DNA from: Chryseobacterium echinoideorum
GTDB taxonomy: Bacteria > Bacteroidota > Bacteroidia > Flavobacteriales > Weeksellaceae
Assembly (NCBI RefSeq): GCF_007474535.1
Contig: NZ_VKNW01000005.1
Location: 1 to 64,000, forward strand
Direction of reading: 5' to 3'
DNA: 64,000 bases
The position numbers and the translations under genes are program-made. Shown here piece after piece: positions 9,880 through 17,687 of this stretch. Each line of letters begins with the position of its first letter. Positions within the stretch are counted from its first letter, which is position 1. The notes under the pieces are model-generated. The model did not search any database, was not told the origin of the DNA, and saw only the letters and a list, made by a program, of their open reading frames with translations.

Positions 9880-10398
9880 TTAAATGTTGTGATTGACTAG
9901 TAATTCCTGAAGCTTTTTCCTTGCAAAATTGAGCTGCGACTTTGATGTTCCTTCACTGATCGAAAGCATTGTTGCAATTTCTTTGTGCGGATATCCTTCA
10001 ATCGCAAAAAGATTGAAAATCGCTCTGCATCCTTCGGGAAGAAAATGAAGAAGTTTGAGAATGTCTTTTTCAAAAGTGAGATTTTCAATTTTAGAATCAG
10101 AATATTCTATCAGATTTTCATCCAAAGAAACATGTAGAGACTTCATGCTTCTTAATTTCTGCAGACATTCATTCACAGTAATTTTCTTTGCCCACGCCTC
10201 GAAAATCTCATGATTTTGCAGTTGATTGAGCTTTGTGAAAATTTTGTAAAAACTATCTGCAAGTACCTCTTCAATGTCTTCATCATTTTTCAGGTAACGT
10301 CTGCAAACCGAGTATAGCTTACCCGCCATCTTTTCATAAACTTTCCGCTGTGCATTCCGGTTGTTTTGCTGGCATTCTATTATTAGTTTTTGTTCCAT
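9880..10398 (-). CDS. ECF-type RNA polymerase sigma factor
   Basis: Protein of 172 residues with the two domains of extracytoplasmic-function sigma factors. Region 2 (about 20-85; YSVCRRYLKNDEDIEEVLADSFYKIF) melts the -10 element and binds core polymerase; region 4 (about 115-168; LPEGCRAIFNLFAIEGYPHKEIATML) is the helix-turn-helix for the -35 element. Length is normal. It heads the cluster and is followed after 11 bases by the anti-sigma-like fusion, so it is most likely held inactive by that protein and released when the envelope modules sense something. The targets are not visible, but the following barrel and macroglobulin genes are the obvious candidates. A CTGCATC direct repeat sits just upstream of its start (10421-10441). 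Confidence 0.93.
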   Translation of the reverse strand: MEQKLIIECQQNNRNAQRKVYEKMAGKLYSVCRRYLKNDEDIEEVLADSFYKIFTKLNQLQNHEIFEAWAKKITVNECLQKLRSMKSLHVSLDENLIEYSDSKIENLTFEKDILKLLHFLPEGCRAIFNLFAIEGYPHKEIATMLSISEGTSKSQLNFARKKLQELLVNHNI

Positions 10399-10420
10399 AG
10401 TCAGGCTTTATACTTTAATA

Positions 10421-10441
10421 GATGCAGAAATTTTGATGCAG
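10421..10441 (-). promoter_or_regulatory. Direct repeat in the sigma-factor leader
   Basis: CTGCATC (minus strand) occurs twice, at 10435-10441 and 10421-10427, 14 bases apart and 23 bases before the sigma-factor ATG. The spacing resembles a promoter or a binding-site pair, and ECF factors often control their own gene. No primary-type TAnnTTTG element was found here, which fits use of an alternative promoter. This is inference from one site. Confidence 0.3.
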
Positions 10442-10522
10442 GTTGGAAACACTGTAAACTTTTTCTAAAAATAATTGAAAAAATAATAATATGATCTATT
10501 TTTATTCTTATTTATAAAAACA

Positions 10523-10552
10523 AAACCGTTCTCAAAAATTTGAAAACGGTTT
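10523..10552 (-). terminator. Terminator of the Old Yellow Enzyme gene
   Basis: AAACCGTT (10523-10530) and AACGGTTT (10545-10552), extended by a TCAAA/TTTGA pairing, form a hairpin about 40 bases after the stop. On the minus strand it is followed by TGTTTTTATAAA. Confidence 0.7.
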
Positions 10553-10591
10553 AAAATCAAAAAATTATAGGTAAAATTATGCTTTAAATTT

Positions 10592-11653
10592 TTAATAAAG
10601 TGTTGCCATACTTTCAGCAGAAAAATTTTTTATCTCATCAATTTTATTTTCTTTGAGTTTCTTTACCCATTCAGGATCCTGCAATAGCGCTCTTCCCACA
10701 GCGACAAGATCAAAATCACCTCTTTCCAGTCTTCTGGTAAGCTCAGACAAATCTGTCTTTTCTGTACCTTTTCCTGAAAAAGCTTCCATAAAATCTCCCT
10801 CAAGACCTACAGAACCTACGGTAATGGTTGGCTGACCCGTAATTTTCTTTGCCCAACCTGCAAAATTCAGATCAAAACCTTCAAATTCAGGTTCCCAAAA
10901 TCTTCTCTGTGAACAATGGAAAATATCTACACCAGCTTCTTTTAAAGGAATTAACCATTCTTCCATTTCCTCCGGTGTATTGGCAAGTTTTGCTGAATAA
11001 TCCTGCTGCTTCCATTGAGAAAGACGGATAATAATGATAAAATCTTCTCCAACTGCTGCCCGAATTGCTTTTACAACATCTACAGCAAAACGGCTTCTTT
11101 CTTTAAGCGTTTTTCCACCATACTCATCAGTTCTTGTATTGGTTACTTCCCAGAAAAACTGGTCAATCAGATAACCGTGAGCTCCGTGAATTTCCAAAAC
11201 ATCAAATCCCAATTCTTTAGCAGACTTTGCTGATGCAGCAAACTGAGCAATGGTATCCTGAATATCCTCCAAAGTCATTGAAGAGGCTTTCTCCATATCA
11301 ACAGACGGATATTCTGCCGACATTCTTGTATCTCCTACATGCCAAATCTGAGGTCCCATTTTTCCGCCATACTCATGAACTGCATCTATGACGTTTTGCC
11401 ATCCGTTTAATGCTTCATTTCCATAAAAGTCAGGAATATTTAGAAGATTTTTTGAAGCTGGTCTGTTAATCACGGTTCCTTCAGAAAGAATTAGTCCCAC
11501 CTCAGAAGCTGCTCTTCTTTGATAATAATCTGCAATCTGCTGGGTAGGAACTCCTTTATCAGATTGAGCTCTGGTCATAGGAGCCATAACGAATCTGTTT
11601 TTAAGTTCCAGATTTTTATATATGAATGGTTTAAATAATGATTCTGTATTCAT
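10592..11653 (-). CDS. Old Yellow Enzyme-family NADH:flavin oxidoreductase
   Basis: Protein of 353 residues, normal for the family. It is an FMN-bound TIM barrel that reduces activated C=C bonds (enones, some nitro compounds) with NAD(P)H. Diagnostic stretches are the N-terminal LFKPFIYKNLELKNRFVMAP, EIHGAHGYLIDQFF (about 169-182), the EYGG-x5-RSRF segment (about 192-202) and, near the end, the phosphate-binding DLVAVGRALLQDPEWV. The active-site pair before GDTR is QIWHVG, one His followed by Val-Gly, so it belongs to the branch without the His-His or His-Asn pair of xenobiotic reductases; the substrate cannot be named. It is divergent from an HxlR regulator across a 187-base region full of GTAAC half-sites, so it is probably induced by an electrophile or quinone. 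Confidence 0.93.
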   Translation of the reverse strand: MNTESLFKPFIYKNLELKNRFVMAPMTRAQSDKGVPTQQIADYYQRRAASEVGLILSEGTVINRPASKNLLNIPDFYGNEALNGWQNVIDAVHEYGGKMGPQIWHVGDTRMSAEYPSVDMEKASSMTLEDIQDTIAQFAASAKSAKELGFDVLEIHGAHGYLIDQFFWEVTNTRTDEYGGKTLKERSRFAVDVVKAIRAAVGEDFIIIIRLSQWKQQDYSAKLANTPEEMEEWLIPLKEAGVDIFHCSQRRFWEPEFEGFDLNFAGWAKKITGQPTITVGSVGLEGDFMEAFSGKGTEKTDLSELTRRLERGDFDLVAVGRALLQDPEWVKKLKENKIDEIKNFSAESMATLY

Positions 11654-11674
11654 TTTATAATTAAATATTTATTT

Positions 11675-11770
11675 GTTACGCAAAGTAACTAATAATAGTT
11701 TGTATTTGTATCTTATAATTAAAAAAAGTAGTAACTTTGCAGTAACTAGTGATGGTAACTATAAAGTAAC
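11675..11770. promoter_or_regulatory. GTAAC half-site array between the oxidoreductase gene and hxlR
   Basis: A 15-base palindrome GTTAC-GCAAA-GTAAC lies at 11675-11689, and further GTAAC copies start at 11731, 11742, 11755 and 11766 (steps of 11, 13 and 11 bases, about one helical turn). A candidate -7 element TAACTTTG (11732-11739) for hxlR lies within the array, with TTTG at 11705-11708 as a rather distant -33. This looks like the operator of the HxlR regulator for both genes. Confidence 0.55.
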
Positions 11771-11840
11771 GATTGTGAATAAGCATGATTAACAATATGA
11801 ATTTGATAAAATATTATTAAATAATTTAAAAAATCTGACA

Positions 11841-12215
11841 ATGAGAAAAAATGAGATGATGAAATATAACTGCCCTCTCGGCAAAGCAATGTCAGCTTTA
11901 GGCAGTAAATGGAAACCCATTATTGCTTTGGTAATTAAAGACCGAAAGCTACGTTTCGGAGAACTTGCGGTAAGAATTAATGTGATTTCCAGGAAAGTTT
12001 TGACTGATCAACTTCGGGAAATGGAAACTGACGGCTTGATTATTCGCGAAGAGTTTAAAGAAATTCCTCCACGAGTTGAGTATTCTTTAACTGAAAAAGG
12101 TTTGGCATTACTGCCCATTCTTTACCTTCTTGAAGAATGGGAATCAAAATATCAAAGTCCTGAATGCAAAAAAAAGCAACTGGCATTGGAAAAGGAGAAA
12201 ATGACTATAGCTTAA
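11841..12215 (+). CDS. HxlR-family transcriptional regulator
   Basis: Protein of 124 residues, a small winged-helix dimer of the HxlR/YodB/HypR type. The family signature is at the start: NCPLGKAMSALGSKWKPII (about 9-27), with the conserved Cys at position 10 that in YodB-like proteins senses diamide and quinones. The recognition helix and wing follow (RFGELAVRI, SRKVLTDQLREME, RVEYSLTEKG). It is divergent from the flavin oxidoreductase gene, a common arrangement in which the regulator represses itself and a neighbouring reductase until its cysteine is modified. That role is inferred from family and context. A short Lys-rich tail ends the protein. Confidence 0.9.
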   Translation: MRKNEMMKYNCPLGKAMSALGSKWKPIIALVIKDRKLRFGELAVRINVISRKVLTDQLREMETDGLIIREEFKEIPPRVEYSLTEKGLALLPILYLLEEWESKYQSPECKKKQLALEKEKMTIA

Positions 12216-12249
12216 TAAGCTAAATAATTATCTATAATTAACTTCTATT

Positions 12250-12753
12250 TTACAATTTGTGTAAATACCTTTCTTCTATAATATTCAAATGATGAATATT
12301 GTGACCCACGATCAATTTTCCGATGGTTTCTGCAGAAATCTGATTTCCGTTTGCTGTTCCAATATTTTTCAGTGCAGAATAATTGGCAGTTTCCAGCAAA
12401 ATTTGTGAAGATTTTCTGATCAGCTGATATTCTTCAACTAAAGAGCCCAAAGTTCGCTCGTTTGCAAATGACTGAGTGGCATATAATTCTTCATCAAAAC
12501 CAGGCAATTCATTGTGGTCGCCTCTCGCAATAGCCAGAATTCTGTACTGAAAAACTCTTTCTGTATCAGATAAATGCAGGAGAAGTTCTTTCAACGTCCA
12601 TTTTCTTTCAGAATAAGCAAACATAGACTGTTGTTCAGAAAGATTAGTATAAATGTCTTTAGTTTTATCTCCACATTTTTTAAGTTCTTCTAGCCAGTTT
12701 TCAGATGGAATTAAATCTAAATATCGTTGAATATATTTTTTAAAATCAGTCAT
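12250..12753 (-). CDS. DinB-family putative metal-dependent protein
   Basis: Protein of about 167 residues from the ATG at 12753; a GTG three codons upstream is in frame but less likely. It is a four-helix DinB/YfiT-like fold, a superfamily including thiol-dependent transferases. The metal-binding histidines are visible: one in the ELLLHLSDTERVF helix (about 53-66) and two in the C-terminal GHNIHHLNIIEERYL (about 149-163). The exact reaction is unknown; members act on bacillithiol or similar cofactors, or are uncharacterised. It stands alone between hxlR (convergent) and the PLP enzyme. Confidence 0.85.
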   Translation of the reverse strand: MTDFKKYIQRYLDLIPSENWLEELKKCGDKTKDIYTNLSEQQSMFAYSERKWTLKELLLHLSDTERVFQYRILAIARGDHNELPGFDEELYATQSFANERTLGSLVEEYQLIRKSSQILLETANYSALKNIGTANGNQISAETIGKLIVGHNIHHLNIIEERYLHKL

Positions 12754-12813
12754 CGCTTTCACAACTTAATAATAAGAATTTTTGTTTGTTTCATTAATAA
12801 TAACTCTAAAAAA

Positions 12814-12849
12814 AATCAGCATCCGCCAGAAAACGGATGCTAAGATTTT
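12814..12849 (-). terminator. Terminator of the cystathionine gamma-synthase gene
   Basis: AGCATCCG and CGGATGCT (12818-12841) form a perfect 8-bp GC-rich stem. On the minus strand it is followed by GATTTTTTTT. It starts 16 bases after the stop codon. Confidence 0.85.
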
Positions 12850-12856
12850 TATTTAT

Positions 12857-13996
12857 TTAAGAAAATGCTCTCTCTAAATCTGCAATTAAATCTTCCGCAT
12901 CTTCAATTCCTACGCTTAAACGAACTAAATCATCTGTAATTCCCAATTCTGCACGTTTTTCCGCCGGAATAGAAGCGTGAGTCATCAAAGCAGGATGATT
13001 GGCAAGCGATTCTACTCCACCTAAAGATTCTGCTAAAGTAAAAACCTTCACATTTTCTAAAAATCTGATTGCATCTTCTTTTTTACCTGATTTAAAAGTA
13101 AAAGAAACCATCCCTCCGAAGTCTTTCATTTGGGATTTTGCCAGCTCATACTGCGGGTGAGATTCTAATCCCGGATAAATTACTTTGTCAACAGCAGGAT
13201 GAGATTCCAGGTATTTCGCAACAGCCATGCCGTTTTCAGAGTGTCTCTGAACTCTTAAAGCCAATGTTTTAATTCCTCTCAAAACCAGATAAGAGTCGTG
13301 AGGTCCTAAAATTCCGCCGCTTGCAAACTGAATGAAATGAAGTTTTTCTCCCAATTCTATATCTTTGGCAATCAAAGCTCCGGCAATTACATCAGAATGT
13401 CCTCCCAAATATTTTGTTGCAGAATGCATTACAATATCGGCTCCCAAATCAATTGGTCGTTGAAGATAAGGTGTAGCGAAAGTATTATCAACTGCCACTA
13501 AGATATTTTTTCCTTTTGCAATTTCTACTACCGCTTTGATATCCACTAATTTCATCAACGGATTGGTCGGAGTTTCAACCCAGATCAATTTGGTTTTATC
13601 GGTGATTAAATCATTAATTTTAGAAACATCGTCAAAATTTACGAAGGTAAATTTCAGCTGATATTTTTCGAAAAGTCTTGTAAACATTCTGTATGTTCCG
13701 CCATATAAATCGTCTACTGCAATTACTTCATCACCCGGATTTAATAATTTTAACACACAGTCTATTGCTGCTAAACCAGACCCGAAAGCCAAACCTTTTG
13801 CTCCGTTTTCTATGCTTGCCAAAGAGTCTTCCAAAGCCTGTCTTGTAGGGTTTGCTGCTCTTGAATATTCATATCCCGAATGTACACCCGGAGATTTTTG
13901 TGCAAATGTAGAGGTTAAAAATATAGGAACATTTACAGAACCGGTTGCAGACTCATGATGTTGTCCGCCGTGTATAACTTTTGTATTGAAATTCAT
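12857..13996 (-). CDS. metB: Cystathionine gamma-synthase / gamma-lyase family PLP enzyme
   Basis: Protein of 379 residues, the normal length of Cys/Met-metabolism PLP enzymes. It acts in transsulfuration, replacing the gamma group of an activated homoserine with cysteine to give cystathionine (synthase), or cleaving cystathionine (lyase). The fold-type I signature is clear: YEYSRAANPTR (about 43-53), GSGLAAID, DNTFATPYLQRP and the PLP-binding Lys in MHSATKYLGGHSDVIAG (Lys about 195). Synthase and lyase cannot be separated reliably by eye; flavobacterial annotations usually say synthase, so the symbol is tentative. It follows gldC on the same strand with an 88-base gap holding an imperfect hairpin. 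Confidence 0.88.
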   Translation of the reverse strand: MNFNTKVIHGGQHHESATGSVNVPIFLTSTFAQKSPGVHSGYEYSRAANPTRQALEDSLASIENGAKGLAFGSGLAAIDCVLKLLNPGDEVIAVDDLYGGTYRMFTRLFEKYQLKFTFVNFDDVSKINDLITDKTKLIWVETPTNPLMKLVDIKAVVEIAKGKNILVAVDNTFATPYLQRPIDLGADIVMHSATKYLGGHSDVIAGALIAKDIELGEKLHFIQFASGGILGPHDSYLVLRGIKTLALRVQRHSENGMAVAKYLESHPAVDKVIYPGLESHPQYELAKSQMKDFGGMVSFTFKSGKKEDAIRFLENVKVFTLAESLGGVESLANHPALMTHASIPAEKRAELGITDDLVRLSVGIEDAEDLIADLERAFS

Positions 13997-14015
13997 AATT
14001 TTATTTTTTGGTTAG

Positions 14016-14073
14016 AAGCTGGATGATGGAAGACGGATGTTTCCTCAAACTTCTGACATCTTACTTCCAGCTT
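14016..14073. repeat. Imperfect long hairpin with GAAG/GGATG repeats
   Basis: AAGCTGGA (14016-14023) pairs with TCCAGCTT (14066-14073), and the inner arms pair imperfectly (GGATGTTT against AAAC..GACATC). The arms are made of short degenerate repeats. It lies between gldC and the PLP enzyme gene. It has no T-run, so it is more like a dispersed intergenic repeat than a terminator. Confidence 0.45.
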
Positions 14074-14084
14074 ACATCATTTTT

Positions 14085-14411
14085 TTACATTTTTATAGCA
14101 GATTTTACTGCAAATTCTTCAGCCATCTGTTCCATCCACTCTGCTACGTCTTCTTCTCCTGTAGCTCTCTGGTAAGTATTTCCTAAAGAAGCCAAAATCT
14201 GATGGATAAACATTTTCATCTGATCTACAGGCATATCTTTAGTCCAGAGATCAATCCTTAAAGCTTCCATTGCTTTGTCATCCCAAACTGAAATCATGGT
14301 GGCTTTTGTCGATTCTTTTTCAACACCGCCATCTTGTGCATTCCATGTCATATTTTCCGGGATGTGATTTTCATCAAGCTCTACATCTATTGTAATCTGA
14401 GTTTTTCTCAT
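14085..14411 (-). CDS. gldC: Gliding motility protein GldC
   Basis: Protein of 108 residues, normal for GldC, with no signal peptide. It begins MRKTQITIDVELDENHIPE, characteristic of the family, and continues with a Trp-rich acidic middle (MTWNAQDGG) and the RIDLWTKDMPVDQMKMFIHQ segment. In Flavobacterium johnsoniae gldC is needed for full gliding and pairs with gldB; its biochemical role is not known. It follows gldB on the same strand by about 80 bases, as in other flavobacteria. Many relatives that do not glide keep these genes, so motility should not be assumed. Confidence 0.92.
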   Translation of the reverse strand: MRKTQITIDVELDENHIPENMTWNAQDGGVEKESTKATMISVWDDKAMEALRIDLWTKDMPVDQMKMFIHQILASLGNTYQRATGEEDVAEWMEQMAEEFAVKSAIKM

Positions 14412-14492
14412 TTTCTATTTCTCTTATTTATTTTTTTTAGCATTTGATAAATTGAAGATTCTTTTCAGTTTTCATTATCAAACATTAAGTTT

Positions 14493-15479
14493 TTATTTTT
14501 CTAATTCTGGCTTATAGCCTGCCTTATTAAATATATCTGTGGCATCCATTTTCAGGAACTCAGGAAGTTGTGTTTCCAGATTTTTGTTTAAAAACTCCTT
14601 GCAAATCTGCCATCCTGTATACACTCCTACCATAGGTGAAGATTCGTTGTCTATTTCTGTATAAAATTTTGAAAATGGTCCGGGATTGATAAAACGATCT
14701 ACCAAACGGTGATCATCTCCAAAAATCAAATTATTCTCCACAAAATAATTGTAAATATTCGGTTCGTTGGCTGTAGTCCATTCATATTGTTTCTGATCAT
14801 AATTCATTTTCAGATAATCGGGAGTTTCCGGAAGAAAAGCATCCTGAAGAATCATCATTTTTCCGTTATAAACCAATAAATCTATGAATTTCTGATGATC
14901 GGGAGAGAAAGGAACCAAATTTTCTGCAAAAACTTTAGAAACTTTAGGGACAATATTATTCGGATTCATGGATTTCTGAAAGTACTCTTCAAGGCCAGCA
15001 TAATTAGGATTTTTGTTTCCCATAAAGCCGGAAATGTCAATAAACAGAAAGTTGGTCTTAGAATCATATAAAATAGGATCCTGAATCATCTGCAGACTGG
15101 ATGAAAACAAAAAAACTTTTGGTGTTTTAAATTCAGGAAAATAATATTTGATGTGTGAAAAAAGATCCTGAAGTTCTTGCTGTAATTTCGCCTGATCAAT
15201 TTTAGAAATCGCTTCTTTATAAATTTTTATTTCGGTTTCGTTTACTTTATTTTTAGCAAAGTCTTCGTCAGAAACAGTTCCCTGAAACCATGGAAACTGA
15301 GCCTTAAATTTTTCCAACGGCACGGCGGGATCATAGAATATTTTGGAAATATCAGTCACTTCCACTTTTTCAGCAGGATTTTTGATCTCAACTTTCCATT
15401 GCTTTTCCTGATCTTTTTTACAGGAATTTAAACTTAAAACTAAAACAAGAGAAAGGATAGCAATTTTAAAAATCTTCAT
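14493..15479 (-). CDS. gldB: Gliding motility lipoprotein GldB
   Basis: Lipoprotein of 328 residues. The start at 15479 is chosen because a lipoprotein signal follows at once (KIFKIAILSLVLVLSLNSC, lipobox Cys about 20). The open frame extends 85 codons upstream but that part overlaps the divergent acetyltransferase gene and has no family resemblance. The mature part carries GldB landmarks such as KFKAQFPWFQGTVSDED and YTGWQICKEFLNKN near the end. GldB is required for gliding and chitin use in F. johnsoniae; its mechanism is unknown, although the fold is reminiscent of DUF2268-type peptidases without an obvious zinc motif. A TATTTTTG -7-like element lies in the 43-base divergent gap. Confidence 0.93.
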   Translation of the reverse strand: MKIFKIAILSLVLVLSLNSCKKDQEKQWKVEIKNPAEKVEVTDISKIFYDPAVPLEKFKAQFPWFQGTVSDEDFAKNKVNETEIKIYKEAISKIDQAKLQQELQDLFSHIKYYFPEFKTPKVFLFSSSLQMIQDPILYDSKTNFLFIDISGFMGNKNPNYAGLEEYFQKSMNPNNIVPKVSKVFAENLVPFSPDHQKFIDLLVYNGKMMILQDAFLPETPDYLKMNYDQKQYEWTTANEPNIYNYFVENNLIFGDDHRLVDRFINPGPFSKFYTEIDNESSPMVGVYTGWQICKEFLNKNLETQLPEFLKMDATDIFNKAGYKPELEK

Positions 15480-15522
15480 TATTTTTACATGGAATTTAAG
15501 TATACAAAAATAAGGAAAATTA

Positions 15523-16053
15523 ATGGCAAAAATATTCATTGAGACCGAAAGACTTCTTTTAAGAGAAATAATTCCGGAAGATGCAGAAGCATTTTTTGCT
15601 ATGGACAGCAATCCTGAGGTGGTAAAATATGTCGGTATAAAGCCTCTTACCAAAATTACCGAAAGTGTAGAAATGATAAAAAGCATCAGAAACCAATATG
15701 CTGAAAACGGCATCGGAAGATGGGCTGTCATCAAAAAAGAAAACCATCAACTTATTGGCTGGAGCGGACTTAAACTGATAAAAGAAATTAATAACCATAA
15801 AAACATTCATGATCTGGGTTATCGTTTCTCACCGGAACATTGGGGAAAAGGCTATGCCACTGAAAGTTCTGCTGCAGTTTTAAATTTTGGCTTCAATACC
15901 ATGAAACTGGAGAAAATTCATGCCTATGCAGATGTAAATAATGAGGCATCCAATTATGTACTGAGAAAACTGGGCTTCGAAGAAAAAGAAACTTTTAACG
16001 ATGAAGGGGACGAATGTTTTTGGTATGAATTAAAAAAAGAAAATTTTAAATAA
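15523..16053 (+). CDS. GNAT-family N-acetyltransferase (RimJ/RimL-like)
   Basis: Protein of 176 residues of the GNAT fold, which moves an acetyl group from acetyl-CoA to an amine. It begins IETERLLLREIIPEDAEAFF, typical of the RimJ/RimL subgroup, and has the acetyl-CoA loop in HWGKGYATESS (about 107-117, the Q/RxxGxG/A equivalent) and the closing NEASNYVLRKLGFEEKE. The subgroup acts on ribosomal-protein N-termini or small molecules; the substrate cannot be told from sequence. It is divergent from gldB with a 43-base gap and is followed 18 bases after its stop by the repeat protein gene, so the two may be cotranscribed. Confidence 0.92.
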   Translation: MAKIFIETERLLLREIIPEDAEAFFAMDSNPEVVKYVGIKPLTKITESVEMIKSIRNQYAENGIGRWAVIKKENHQLIGWSGLKLIKEINNHKNIHDLGYRFSPEHWGKGYATESSAAVLNFGFNTMKLEKIHAYADVNNEASNYVLRKLGFEEKETFNDEGDECFWYELKKENFK

Positions 16054-16071
16054 ATTTTGATAAATGTAAAT

Positions 16072-16794
16072 ATGAAAAAACTATCAATTATTATCTGTAT
16101 ATTTTATTCTTTTTTTTCTTATGCTCAAAAAGTTCAATTTAAAGACAAAAATTTTGAAAAAGCTATTTTAGAAGAGTATGACAAAAACCACGATAATCAT
16201 ATCGATGAAAATGAAAAAAAAGACATTAAAACAATTCATTTTCGTGGAGTAGCCTTAAAAACATATGATGATATTTATCAGTTTGATATAAGCAAATTGA
16301 TTTTTGAGGATATGTCTATCAATAAATTGATAATAAGAGATATTCCAACTTTGCGAAATCTATTTTGTACTAATTGCAATCTTACTCTATTTGAAATAGA
16401 AAATTTAACTAACCTAGGAAGTGTTTACATAAGTAACAATTCCCTAAAAAGTTTTTCTATTAAGAACAGTCCCAAATTATACTCCTTAGATTTATCTGAT
16501 AATCTATTCGATGTCATTGAAGTAAATCATTTTGTTAACCTTGAAAGTCTTTATGTTTCAAATAATAGCCTTCAAAATTTAAATGTACAAAATCTTTTAA
16601 AATTAAAAGATCTTAGGATTCATAACAACAAAATAACAAAACTTGATTTATCAAAAAACATAAATTTGAATTTTTTATATGCGTTTGGTAATAATCTTAA
16701 AATATCTGATATTATAAAACCATATGAAAAAAATATTTGGATAAACCTGAAAGAACCAATCAAAGAAGAAGGAACAATTCCTTCATTTCCATAA
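16072..16794 (+). CDS. Secreted leucine-rich-repeat protein with an EF-hand-like loop
   Basis: Protein of 240 residues from the ATG at 16072; a TTG five codons upstream is ignored because the signal peptide (KKLSIIICIFYSFFSYA, then Q) starts here. A canonical calcium-loop pattern DKNHDNHIDENE follows (about 34-45), as in EF-hand or dockerin modules. After it come six or seven degenerate leucine-rich repeats of about 21 residues (LTNLGSVYISNNSLKSF, PKLYSLDLSDNLFD, LVNLESLYVSNNSL-like units, LKLKDLRIHNNKI). No T9SS sorting domain is seen. It probably binds a protein or polysaccharide outside the cytoplasm; the partner is unknown. It lies between the acetyltransferase and nadE. Confidence 0.75.
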   Translation: MKKLSIIICIFYSFFSYAQKVQFKDKNFEKAILEEYDKNHDNHIDENEKKDIKTIHFRGVALKTYDDIYQFDISKLIFEDMSINKLIIRDIPTLRNLFCTNCNLTLFEIENLTNLGSVYISNNSLKSFSIKNSPKLYSLDLSDNLFDVIEVNHFVNLESLYVSNNSLQNLNVQNLLKLKDLRIHNNKITKLDLSKNINLNFLYAFGNNLKISDIIKPYEKNIWINLKEPIKEEGTIPSFP

Positions 16795-16827
16795 AATTTT
16801 AATTAAAGCTAAATAAAAAAAGATACA

Positions 16828-17619
16828 ATGAAGACACAAAAAGTAATAGACCATATTGTAAACTGGTTGAAAGATTATGCAAAAAAAGCTAATGCAAAAG
16901 GATATATTATAGGAGTTTCCGGGGGGGTAGATTCCGGAGTTGTTTCTACACTCTGTGCAATGACAGGGCTTAAAACTCTTGTTGTTGAGATGCCAATCAG
17001 ACAGCAGAAAGACCAAATTTCGAGAGCTTTGGAACAGATTGATTTTCTTAAAGAAAACTTCACCAATGTAGAAGGATTAACTATAGATCTCAATGCTCCG
17101 TTTGAGGCTTTACACGATATTTTTGATGTGAAAGATGACGAATTCCCTAATGAAAAGCTTGCTTTTGCCAATACAAGAGCCCGTCTCAGAATGCTTACCT
17201 TATATTATTACGGACAAATAAACGGACTTCTTGTTTGTGGAACAGGAAATAAAGTTGAGGATTTCGGAATCGGATTTTATACCAAATACGGTGATGGCGG
17301 CGTAGATGTTTCACCAATTGCTGATCTTTACAAAACGGAAGTTTACAAACTTGCAAAGGCGCTCAATCTTCCTGAAAGCATTAAAAATGCAATTCCTACA
17401 GACGGATTATGGGATGTAGACAGAACAGATGAGCAACAAATTGGAGCAACGTATCTGGAACTGGAAAAAATTCAGAAAGAATACGGGACAAAAACTGCCG
17501 ATGATTATGAAGGTCGGGATAAAGAAGTTTTTATGATTTTCGATAGAATGCATAAGGCTGCAAAACATAAAATGCTGCCTATTCCTGTATGTGACATCAA
17601 TGAAGAATGGCGGAATTAA
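16828..17619 (+). CDS. nadE: Ammonia-dependent NAD+ synthase
   Basis: Protein of 263 residues that amidates nicotinic acid adenine dinucleotide to NAD+ with ATP. The ATP-pyrophosphatase loop SGGVDSGVVS is near residue 31. The segment ANTRARLRMLTLYY (about 113-126) and the substrate-loop region CGTGNKVEDFGIGFYTKYGDGG (about 136-158, cited in part) are diagnostic. It lacks the N-terminal glutaminase domain of the long form, so ammonia is the nitrogen donor. Position next to gldB/gldC is common in flavobacteria. A strong convergent terminator follows. Confidence 0.95.
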   Translation: MKTQKVIDHIVNWLKDYAKKANAKGYIIGVSGGVDSGVVSTLCAMTGLKTLVVEMPIRQQKDQISRALEQIDFLKENFTNVEGLTIDLNAPFEALHDIFDVKDDEFPNEKLAFANTRARLRMLTLYYYGQINGLLVCGTGNKVEDFGIGFYTKYGDGGVDVSPIADLYKTEVYKLAKALNLPESIKNAIPTDGLWDVDRTDEQQIGATYLELEKIQKEYGTKTADDYEGRDKEVFMIFDRMHKAAKHKMLPIPVCDINEEWRN

Positions 17620-17640
17620 GAAAATCCTAATCAAAACTAA

Positions 17641-17667
17641 AGGCTTAGATGATAAAAATCTAAGCCT
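17641..17667. terminator. Bidirectional terminator between nadE and cvfB
   Basis: AGGCTTAGAT and ATCTAAGCCT form a perfect 10-bp stem with a 7-base loop. It sits midway between two converging genes. T-rich sequence is modest on both sides. Confidence 0.8.
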
Positions 17668-17687
17668 TATTACTTATTGAAAGAAAT

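Noticed and set aside
15480..15734. 85-codon N-terminal extension of the gldB frame
   Set aside because: It overlaps the divergent acetyltransferase gene and has no GldB resemblance, while a lipoprotein signal begins at 15479.
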